The notes below the pieces were generated by a model, which was not told the DNA's origin, ran no database searches, and worked only from the letters and a program-made list of their open reading frames with translations. Source: Hyphomicrobiales bacterium (lineage in GTDB: Bacteria > Pseudomonadota > Alphaproteobacteria > Rhizobiales > Beijerinckiaceae). From it: a stretch of 10,639 nt of DNA. Shown here piece by piece: positions 6,052 to 10,639 of this stretch (position 1 is its first letter; each line of letters begins with the position of its first letter). The stretch lies in the NCBI GenBank assembly GCA_028290595.1, contig JAQGJO010000473.1:1-10639 (forward strand), given 5' to 3'. Position numbers and translations under genes: made by a program.

Positions 6052-6777
6052 GACACCTGCCGTACTGAGTTTTGCCGTGTTGAAACCCATTACCCGCTCG
6101 TATTCAGCTTCGGCCACGCCATAAGTAGAACCAGCAAGCTGCAGCAAGGCTGCGCGGTTGACGATGCCGACGATCCCTCGTTGGGTCGAGACGATGCCGG
6201 CAGTGCGAAACTTGTCCAGAGTGGTTGTCACGCTGGCGCGGCGAACGCCGAGCATCATCGACAAAAACTCGTGCGGTATCGGCAGCGAGTTGCCGGTTTC
6301 TCTGTCGTGGCACATCAGGAGCCAGCGGGCGAGACGATTTTCGATCTTCTGGACGCCATGCGAGATGGCGGTTTCAGACACCTGGACCTGAAAGGCATAC
6401 AGATAGCGGTTGAGATAAAGGCGCATCGTCGCGCTTTCGGCGAGCGCCGTGATGAAGAACGCAATCGGAAGCTGGAATGCCTGGCCGGCGATCTGGCTAT
6501 AGGCCTCGTAAGGCGTGGCATCGACGCCAAGCAGGATGGCTGTGCCGACCATGCCTTCGCGGCCAGCAATGCCAAGCTCGATTTCGCGGTTGCCGGACCG
6601 CCCGACGATGGAGATCAGCCCGCTTGTCGGAAAATAGACATGGGTAACGGTGCGGTAGCCGCGCATGACGGTGAAGCCGCGTGGCGTCTGAATATGCTGC
6701 AAATGCGGTGAAATCAGCGCCAAATCGGCTATGGTCAACCCGTTTAAAAGTCTATTTGTCTGGAAAGATTGAGGCAA
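6034..6777 (-). CDS. Crp/Fnr-family transcriptional regulator
   Basis: About 247 residues. The N-terminal cyclic-nucleotide-binding-type barrel covers roughly 1-140 (NRLLNGLTIADLALISPHLQ, then VYFPTSGLISIV and GREGMVGTAILLG). It lacks the Arg-Ser phosphate-binding signature of cAMP-responsive Crp. It has a single Cys, so it cannot hold an FNR iron-sulfur cluster. The dimer helix follows and then a winged helix-turn-helix at about 169-190 (HEFLSMMLGVRRASV, then TTTLDKF). The effector is unknown. Start: the frame is open to 6954, but a TTG at 6777 is preceded by AAGGGGAG at good spacing and puts NRLL at the usual family position; a GTG at 6783 is the alternative. Site B lies about 90 nt upstream and site A just downstream, before the kinase gene. 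Confidence 0.87.
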   Translation of the reverse strand: MPQSFQTNRLLNGLTIADLALISPHLQHIQTPRGFTVMRGYRTVTHVYFPTSGLISIVGRSGNREIELGIAGREGMVGTAILLGVDATPYEAYSQIAGQAFQLPIAFFITALAESATMRLYLNRYLYAFQVQVSETAISHGVQKIENRLARWLLMCHDRETGNSLPIPHEFLSMMLGVRRASVTTTLDKFRTAGIVSTQRGIVGIVNRAALLQLAGSTYGVAEAEYERVMGFNTAKLSTAGVDQDQA

Positions 6778-6868
6778 TTCCACTCCCCTTCTGAAGAGGA
6801 AGCGGCCCTCGACATAGCCGTAGCTAAGGCCCGAACGTGCGCATGGCGAGGTGATTAAGCAACGGTAT

Positions 6869-6887
6869 CGTACGGTATTACCGTACC
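6869..6887. promoter_or_regulatory. Palindromic operator candidate, site B
   Basis: GTACGGTATTACCGTAC (6870-6886) is a perfect 8-1-8 palindrome. A further ACGGTAT at 6862-6868 repeats its left half ten bases away. It lies between the DUF6894 stop and the Crp-type gene start, so it is placed to control the regulator. With a one-base centre it suits protein binding more than a terminator hairpin. Confidence 0.5.
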
Positions 6888-6895
6888 AATACGCT

Positions 6896-7132
6896 TTATT
6901 TATGCTCGAGGGCGCTTTGAAATGCGACGATAGCGAGCACGTTTCCCTGCTCATCGGCTATTTCGAATTGCGAATCGTCCGGCGCGATGCCCTTGCGCAC
7001 GTCTTCGCTCATCAATTCCCTGGCGGCCTCGATGGCTTCGTCTCGCGCGTCCTTGAGGTTGGACAAGTCCTGGCCTTCCAGGTCTTCGACATGAGACGAG
7101 GCCGACCGGCGATGAAAGAAATAGCGTGGCAT
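6896..7132 (-). CDS. DUF6894 family protein
   Basis: 78 residues starting MPRYFFHRR, the hallmark opening of the small DUF6894 family common in Hyphomicrobiales (usually MPRYFF-D). Conserved features that follow are an acidic EDLEGQDLSNLKDARDEAIEAARELMSEDVRKG helix region (split here at about residues 16-48) and the terminal strand pattern FEIADEQGNVLAIVAF before the tail. The fold is predicted alpha/beta; no catalytic residue is evident. Function is unknown, and these proteins often sit beside stress and two-component genes, as here. The ribosome site is weak (GGGA about eight bases upstream). It is divergent from the receiver gene and co-directional with the Crp-type gene. Confidence 0.85.
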   Translation of the reverse strand: MPRYFFHRRSASSHVEDLEGQDLSNLKDARDEAIEAARELMSEDVRKGIAPDDSQFEIADEQGNVLAIVAFQSALEHK

Positions 7133-7310
7133 TGCCGTTTCCCGGTGCAGGCGATGGGTCTAAACCGCCTAAGTTGGCAAGGCCAATTTGGTTCCATGAG
7201 CGCCCAAATACAGCCGGCCGCAGCACCTTCCTTGTGCCCGAGACTTCGGTAGCTGAGCAATTGCTGCGGCGCAAATGAATAATCTTCGGCCTTTACGGAA
7301 CGATGCTCAT

Positions 7311-7326
7311 TGTACGGTATTGTACA
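7311..7326. promoter_or_regulatory. Crp/Fnr-geometry operator candidate, site C
   Basis: TGTAC-GGTATT-GTACA is a perfect 5-6-5 inverted repeat, the best match of the three related sites. It lies in the divergent region between the DUF6894 gene and the receiver gene, 43 bases before the ATG at 7369. Confidence 0.55.
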
Positions 7327-7368
7327 AGAACGCGGGGTCAGCCGCGGTCTCCAAGCGCGGTTCTTTCC

Positions 7369-7755
7369 ATGCCGATGTCGCAGAAGAAGCCGCTTGTCAT
7401 CGTCGTTGAAGACGAGCCATTCATCAGGTTGGAAGCGGAAACCCTGTTCGAGGAAGCGGGCTTGGCCGTCGCTTCTTTCCATACCGCCGATCACGCGTTG
7501 GCGCATATTGAAGCCCACGCACTTGAGGTGTCTGTTCTTTTCACGGACGTGCAGCTTCCCGGCAAGGTCAATGGACTGGACCTGGCGAACCTGGTTGCCA
7601 ACTCGTGGCAATGGATCGAGGTTCTGGTCACCTCCGGCCAGCCAGCCGGCAATGACGCGCGGCTACCGCATAAGGCCAGGTTTTTTCCCAAACCATGGAA
7701 TGCCGACGAAATCGTCACGGCGGTGCAAACCGCTTTAGCGCGTCGCATACAATGA
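7369..7755 (+). CDS. Stand-alone response regulator receiver (CheY-like)
   Basis: 128 residues, one receiver domain and no output domain. The acidic pocket is in VVEDEP (residues 13-17), the phospho-acceptor Asp at about 60 in FTDVQLPG, the switch Thr/Ser at 88-89 in LVTSGQP, and the conserved Lys at 108 in FFPKPW. Such single-domain receivers commonly pair with HWE kinases in Alphaproteobacteria, and the orphan HWE kinase in this window is the obvious partner (inference). The VTSGQP switch region is not a clear match to the PFxFATG motif of FAT GUY receivers. Start 7369 is chosen because upstream extension to 7303 would run through operator site C; no good ribosome site is visible, and an ATG at 7375 is equally possible. 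Confidence 0.88.
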   Translation: MPMSQKKPLVIVVEDEPFIRLEAETLFEEAGLAVASFHTADHALAHIEAHALEVSVLFTDVQLPGKVNGLDLANLVANSWQWIEVLVTSGQPAGNDARLPHKARFFPKPWNADEIVTAVQTALARRIQ

Positions 7756-7773
7756 TGTTGTAAGGCGAACGCA

Positions 7774-7800
7774 TCCCGGGACAGGCAAGCTGCCCCGGGA
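7774..7800. terminator. Bidirectional hairpin between convergent genes
   Basis: TCCCGGG (7774-7780) pairs with CCCGGGA (7794-7800); inside, CAG (7782-7784) pairs with CTG (7790-7792) around GCAAG. The strong GC stem sits between the convergent receiver and DUF1236 genes. There is no T run, so it is a hairpin without the classic tail. Confidence 0.5.
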
Positions 7801-7821
7801 CGCTACGTCACACGGCGGTTC

Positions 7822-8259
7822 TCAATCGAGCGAACCGATGATGTTGCCGTTCGCGTCGACCAGCAGATACTGGTTGTTGACGCGCGCGTAGCGATACGCG
7901 TTGTAGCGCGGCTCGCCTTGGATCGTGTACGTCCTGACCTGACGCGGCAGCGGACGTCCGACGGCCAGCGGCTCGTCGATCGTGACCGGATCGACCCGGC
8001 GCTCCGTTACGTAACCGCGAATATAGGTGCGGTCGTCCGGTGTGAGGGCCGCGCCGGCGCTGCTGCCGACCGCAGCACCTGCAACGCCACCGACGACGGC
8101 ACCGACCGGGCCGCCGACGACAGCACCACCGGCAGCACCTGCGGCAGCGCCTGAAAGCGCGCCGCCTGCCGCAGCGCCGTCACGGGACGATTGAGCATAA
8201 GCGCCGCTTGATAGAACGGCGATCGACAGCAAGGTGCCGAGACTGATTGCTTTGATCAT
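7822..8259 (-). CDS. Exported glycine-zipper DUF1236 protein
   Basis: 145 residues. A signal peptide ends AYA|QS (cleavage after residue 22). Residues 28-72 are a Gly/Ala-rich glycine zipper (repeated GAAAGAAGGAVVGG-type steps) able to insert into or pack on membranes. The C-terminal 50 residues match the DUF1236 pattern found in rhizobial envelope proteins: VGRPLPRQVRTYTI, then YRYARVNNQYLLVDANGNIIG. It is probably anchored at the outer or inner membrane facing the periplasm. The start is clear, with AGGAGG five bases before the ATG. A perfect EcfG promoter stands 51 nt upstream on the same strand, so it is likely a general-stress envelope protein. Molecular function is unknown. Confidence 0.9.
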   Translation of the reverse strand: MIKAISLGTLLSIAVLSSGAYAQSSRDGAAAGGALSGAAAGAAGGAVVGGPVGAVVGGVAGAAVGSSAGAALTPDDRTYIRGYVTERRVDPVTIDEPLAVGRPLPRQVRTYTIQGEPRYNAYRYARVNNQYLLVDANGNIIGSLD

Positions 8260-8310
8260 GATGACCTCCTGTTAATCAGACCCGCAGATGCGAGAAACTG
8301 ATCGGTCGAA

Positions 8311-8335
8311 AACGTCATCGAAGAATGATTGTTCC
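8311..8335 (-). promoter_or_regulatory. EcfG-type general stress promoter (perfect consensus) for the DUF1236 gene
   Basis: On the minus strand: GGAAC (8335-8331), 16-nt spacer, CGTT (8314-8311). The -10 element is 51 nt before the ATG of the glycine-zipper gene. Confidence 0.77.
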
Positions 8336-8561
8336 ATCGTTCAGAAAGCGTGCATCAGGAGCGAGGCGTGCTTTTTCCAAGGATATATTTGGCATTCAAC
8401 GCGGCGGGCAACAGAGCCGGCACACTCTGCGAATGGCTGACAGTTTGATGGCTGGATCGTGGCGATTTGTAGAGGCGATGTATGCAATCGAACGCCAACT
8501 ACATGAGGCGTTTCTGCTTTGCGCCGCAAAGACCAAGGTTGTCGAAAAGTGGCAGCAGGCA

Positions 8562-8586
8562 GGAACCGGCTTCTGTCTTCGACGTT
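8562..8586 (+). promoter_or_regulatory. EcfG-type general stress promoter (perfect consensus) for the copper-protein operon
   Basis: GGAAC (8562-8566), 16-nt spacer, CGTT (8583-8586), 25 nt before the ATG at 8612. The short leader still contains the GGAG ribosome site (8602-8605). Confidence 0.77.
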
Positions 8587-8611
8587 ACTCGGCAATATCT
8601 CGGAGCAAGCC

Positions 8612-8944
8612 ATGACGATGCCGTCCGACGCGATGCAGCGCTGCATCACAGATTGTTTAGTCTGTTACAAAACGTGTCTCTCCATGGCGATGGGGCATTG
8701 TCTCGATGTTGGCGGCGAACATACCAAGCCGGCGCATTTTCAACTGATGATGGCTTGCGCTGAAATCTGCCGGACAAGCGCGCACTTCATGCTGATTGGA
8801 ACGCCGCATCACCGGCATACGTGCCGGGAGTGCGCGGAAATCTGCGAAGAATGCGCCAAAGACTGCGAGCGGATCGGCGACATGGAGGATTGCGTTAAAG
8901 CCTGCCGCACATGCGCGGAGAGCTGCAGGCGCATGGCGGGCTGA
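8612..8944 (+). CDS. Four-helix-bundle copper-binding protein (DUF326/Csp-like)
   Basis: 110 residues with 16 cysteines at 11, 15, 18, 22, 30, 49, 53, 71, 74, 78, 81, 85, 94, 98, 101 and 105, mostly in C-x3-C and C-x2-C steps that line one face of each of four helices. This is the pattern of copper storage proteins and the DUF326 family, in which Cys thiolates bind many Cu(I) ions inside the bundle. His residues (HHRH at 66-69) sit at the helix 2-3 turn, a possible copper entry point. There is no signal peptide, so it is probably cytosolic like Csp3. GGAG precedes the ATG by six bases. It is the first gene of a likely three-gene transcript behind a perfect EcfG promoter, linking metal handling or thiol stress to the general stress response. 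Confidence 0.9.
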   Translation: MTMPSDAMQRCITDCLVCYKTCLSMAMGHCLDVGGEHTKPAHFQLMMACAEICRTSAHFMLIGTPHHRHTCRECAEICEECAKDCERIGDMEDCVKACRTCAESCRRMAG

Positions 8945-8963
8945 TTTCAAAGCAGGTACAGAC

Positions 8964-9401
8964 ATGACCAAAACCATAGACGATGGTCCACTCGACGTTC
9001 TCACGATTTCGCCGGAGCAAGTCTGCTTCGTTGTGGTCAAGGCACGCGAGCTGAATGCCAAAGACGAGTCGAGCGCCACCAACAGCGGATCAAACGCCTC
9101 CGACGATAAGGAGATTTCCATCCTGGAAGATCGTCCCGGCGACGCGGTCGAGGCGGAACTGCGCGGCCTCATCGCCGCGCTCTCCAGCGATGAACAGATT
9201 GATCTCGTGACGCTGACATGGCTGGGGCGAGGCGATGGTTCCGCTGCCGACTGGAACGAGTTGCGCGACGAGGCACAGCGCGCCCATAACACCGAGACGG
9301 CATCCTATCTTCTCGGCAATCCGTTGCTCGCGGATCATCTTGAGGAAGGCCTGTCATTGCTGGGCTTTTCTTGCGCCGAATTTGAGATCAACCGCTTGTG
9401 A
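8964..9401 (+). CDS. DUF3775 family protein
   Basis: 145 residues, acidic. The conserved family stretches are LTISPEQVCFVVVKAREL (about 14-31), a variable Ser/Asn-rich acidic linker, SILEDRPGD, then EQIDLVTLTWLGRGDG and DWNELRDEAQRAHN, and the end YLLGNPLLADHLEEGLSLLG. DUF3775 proteins are small and uncharacterised, widespread in Hyphomicrobiales. No transmembrane segment or catalytic motif is evident. The ATG at 8964 is 19 nt after the copper-protein stop and has an AGG ribosome site seven bases upstream; an in-frame ATG at 8796 would overlap the copper gene and is rejected. Probably co-transcribed from the EcfG promoter at 8562. Confidence 0.87.
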   Translation: MTKTIDDGPLDVLTISPEQVCFVVVKARELNAKDESSATNSGSNASDDKEISILEDRPGDAVEAELRGLIAALSSDEQIDLVTLTWLGRGDGSAADWNELRDEAQRAHNTETASYLLGNPLLADHLEEGLSLLGFSCAEFEINRL

Positions 9402-9413
9402 GAGGAGGTATCC

Positions 9414-9644
9414 GTGGGCACCGCTGTTTATGAAATTGTCCGGAATGGCACTGGCTGGGGCATCGCACACGACAGCAAGACAGCGGGCAACTACCTGACG
9501 AAGGAAGCCGCGTTCGAGTCCGCCGTCCCTGCCGCGTCGCTGGCGATCAAGCAGGGCCACGAGGTGACGCTGCGCGTGAAAGGCCAGATGCCGGGGCAAT
9601 CGCCCGGCGGGCTTCCGACAGGAAGCGGCATTCCCGAGGCCTAA
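9414..9644 (+). CDS. Small DUF2188-like hypothetical protein (GTG start)
   Basis: 76 residues starting at GTG, with an excellent AGAGGAGGT ribosome site directly upstream and the preceding stop only 12 nt away, so it is translated as part of the operon. The sequence VYEIVRNGTGWGIAHD, a LTKEAAFESAVPAASLAIKQGHEV helix and a final TLRVKG strand (beta-beta-alpha-beta) resemble small DUF2188-type proteins, where a Gly-Trp strand precedes an Ala-rich helix. The tail is Gly/Pro-rich. Such proteins are common and uncharacterised in rhizobia. The stop overlaps the convergent methyltransferase stop by three bases. Family match is tentative; the gene itself is well supported. Confidence 0.75.
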   Translation: MGTAVYEIVRNGTGWGIAHDSKTAGNYLTKEAAFESAVPAASLAIKQGHEVTLRVKGQMPGQSPGGLPTGSGIPEA

Positions 9645-10126
9645 CGGGACAGGGCGCGGTTCTCGGCCTTGATGCGCGTATAGAGAATCACGCCGTTGAC
9701 GAGTGTGAAGAGGAGCGCCAACAAGGGTTGCCCGAAGGCCAGCGGCAAAGCCGCGATCTCGCCGGCGACCACGGCGTAATTCGGATGCGACAGGTAGCGA
9801 TAAGGGCCGCTGCGCACAAGCGTCTCGCCCGGCATGATGAGAAGGCGCGTCGTCCAGCGCGGGCCCAAGACGAACAGCACCCAGACGCGCAGGCCTTGCA
9901 GCACGGCGAAGATCGCCAGCCAGAATAAATTGACCGGCGTGTTCCAGGCGACGATCCAGAGCCCCAGAAGCCAGGCGGCATGCACGGCGACGATATGCGG
10001 ATAATGTTCCGGCGCGACTTCATAGGCGCCTTTGGCGAGGAGCGCGCGCGTGTTGCGCCGCGCCCAGACAAGCTCCGCAAGCCGCTGTAGCGTAACGAAC
10101 GATAGAATGAGAATGGAAAGCATCAT
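9641..10126 (-). CDS. Isoprenylcysteine carboxyl methyltransferase (ICMT)-family membrane protein
   Basis: 161 residues with four to five hydrophobic segments (about 2-20, 45-62, 66-88, 118-136, 137-150). The signature is in the C-terminal half: RSGPYRYLSHPNYA (105-118), then RIKAEN-x-x-L at 151-158, the cofactor-binding motifs of the ICMT/phospholipid methyltransferase group. The enzyme should be an inner-membrane SAM-dependent methyltransferase. Its start overlaps the stop of the type III polyketide synthase gene in an ATGA arrangement, so the two are translationally coupled. In Bacillus the similar pair BpsA-BpsB makes alkylpyrones or alkylresorcinols and O-methylates them, which suggests the same role here (inference). 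A true protein-prenylcysteine substrate is unlikely in bacteria. Confidence 0.88.
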   Translation of the reverse strand: MMLSILILSFVTLQRLAELVWARRNTRALLAKGAYEVAPEHYPHIVAVHAAWLLGLWIVAWNTPVNLFWLAIFAVLQGLRVWVLFVLGPRWTTRLLIMPGETLVRSGPYRYLSHPNYAVVAGEIAALPLAFGQPLLALLFTLVNGVILYTRIKAENRALSR

Positions 10127-10639
10127 GCGTTGGCCGACAGGCTGAGCGCCGCGAGAGTAAAGCCTGGTCCCAAAGCCGCGAGCACGTTTTTGCCGGACAG
10201 CCCTTTGGCGAGCAGACGTTCGAGCACGAATAGAACCGTCGGCGCCGACATGTTGCCGAACTCGGCCAGCACCTGCCGCTCGTGATCGAGACTGCCTGTC
10301 GTCAGCGCCATCGCCGCCTCGATCGCCTCGATCACTTTCGGTCCGCCGGGATGGCAGACAAAGCGGCCGACATCTTCGCGCTCGATATTCATGCGCGCCA
10401 GCAGATGCGCCATGGCGGCGCCGAGATTGTCGATAGCGAAGGGCGGAATCGAGCGGTCGAAAATAACGCCGAAGCCTTCCGGATCAACGCTCCAGCCCAT
10501 GATGCCCAGCGTATCCGGCCACATATATTCGGCCGCCGTCTCGATCGTGGCGAGACCGCGATCGACATGGTCTTCGCGAACAACGCAGGCGGCGGCGCCA
10601 TCACCGAACAGGGCCGTGGCGACGATATTGGCCTTGCTC
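10123..10639 (-). CDS. Type III polyketide synthase (chalcone/stilbene synthase-like), C-terminal part
   Basis: The last 171 residues are present; the N-terminus with the catalytic Cys is beyond the window edge. The frame is open to the edge, so the gene starts outside. Visible motifs: ALFGDGAAA near the start of the fragment, GFGVIFDRSIPPFA, the catalytic His in FVCHPGGPKVIEAIE, and the catalytic Asn in EFGNMSAPTVLFVL, followed by the C-terminal GPGFT loop. These are the His and Asn of the Cys-His-Asn triad. The enzyme condenses malonyl-CoA units onto an acyl-CoA starter, in bacteria often fatty acyl-CoA giving alkylpyrones or alkylresorcinols. The downstream coupled ICMT-like gene would methylate the product. 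Symbols such as bpsA or srsA are not assigned because product specificity cannot be read. Confidence 0.92.
   Translation of the reverse strand, partial: SKANIVATALFGDGAAACVVREDHVDRGLATIETAAEYMWPDTLGIMGWSVDPEGFGVIFDRSIPPFAIDNLGAAMAHLLARMNIEREDVGRFVCHPGGPKVIEAIEAAMALTTGSLDHERQVLAEFGNMSAPTVLFVLERLLAKGLSGKNVLAALGPGFTLAALSLSANA

Larger units (their letters stand above)
8260..8611. other. Divergent 352-nt intergenic region
   Basis: No supported gene lies here; the overlapping open frames lack ribosome sites and family features. It holds two outward-facing EcfG promoters, one for each flanking gene (minus at 8311-8335, plus at 8562-8586). I see no other clear structure in the roughly 225 bases between them. 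Confidence 0.7.

Noticed and set aside
4954..6711. Long plus-strand open frames (317 and 266 codons) opposite the kinase and Crp-type genes
   Set aside because: They lie antisense to genes with clear domain motifs and show no recognisable domain.
7171..7195. EcfG-like site on the minus strand before the DUF6894 gene (GGAAC-N16-ACTT)
   Set aside because: The -35 element matches, but the -10 element keeps only two of four bases, too weak to claim.
7297..7321. EcfG-like site before the receiver gene (GGAAC-N16-TATT)
   Set aside because: Only the final TT of the -10 element matches, and it overlaps operator site C.
8325..8611. Small open frames in the region before the copper-protein gene
   Set aside because: No ribosome sites or family features, and they overlap the promoters of the two flanking genes.
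1..10639. CRISPR arrays, tRNA/rRNA genes, insertion sequences, toxin-antitoxin pairs or phage genes
   Set aside because: I looked for spaced direct repeats, transposase motifs, long terminal inverted repeats and RNA signatures and saw none; the only repeats are the KGG units, operator-like palindromes and one REP-like hairpin.

Overview
The window looks like a chromosomal stretch from an alphaproteobacterium of the order Hyphomicrobiales (Rhizobiales), plausibly near Bradyrhizobium, Rhodopseudomonas or Beijerinckiaceae. The reasons are the moderately GC-rich coding sequence, several small families that are common in that order (DUF1236, DUF6894, DUF3775, DUF4142, FPASDPP-type peptides), an HWE-family histidine kinase, and repeated GGAAC-N16-CGTT promoters typical of the alphaproteobacterial general stress sigma factor EcfG. 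The genus cannot be fixed from this sequence.

Layout: (1) 1-1694, the end of a PNPOx (pdxH-like) gene, then a soluble-transhydrogenase (sthA) gene behind a candidate sigma-54 promoter. (2) 1695-2427, a REP-like hairpin, a VOC-fold gene, and a convergent 68-aa peptide gene. (3) 2428-4345, a plus-strand run of small stress-type genes: a KGG-repeat protein, an 88-aa protein, a 71-aa protein and a secreted DUF4142 protein. Three EcfG-type promoters lie in front of them (two perfect, one with a single mismatch). (4) 4369-7755, a signalling block: a PAS-PAS-HWE histidine kinase, a Crp/Fnr-family regulator and a DUF6894 protein on the minus strand, and a stand-alone receiver on the plus strand. Three intergenic sites here share the core GTACGGTAKT, and the best one has Crp/Fnr geometry (TGTAC-N6-GTACA). 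(5) 7756-8335, a glycine-zipper DUF1236 exported protein on the minus strand with its own perfect EcfG promoter. (6) 8562-9644, a perfect EcfG promoter followed by a tightly packed set: a 16-cysteine four-helix copper-binding protein, a DUF3775 protein and a small DUF2188-like protein. (7) 9641-10639, minus strand: a type III polyketide synthase (C-terminal part only) translationally coupled to an isoprenylcysteine-carboxyl-methyltransferase-like membrane protein.

How it fits together: most of 2.6-9.6 kb reads as an island of general-stress-response genes. Five promoter-like sites with the same architecture drive envelope proteins, desiccation-type repeats, copper handling and orphan small proteins. 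In its middle is a sensor kinase / receiver / Crp-type regulator module that appears to have its own operator sequence. The core stress regulators themselves (ecfG, nepR, phyR) are not in the window. No tRNA, rRNA, transposase, phage gene or CRISPR array was seen.
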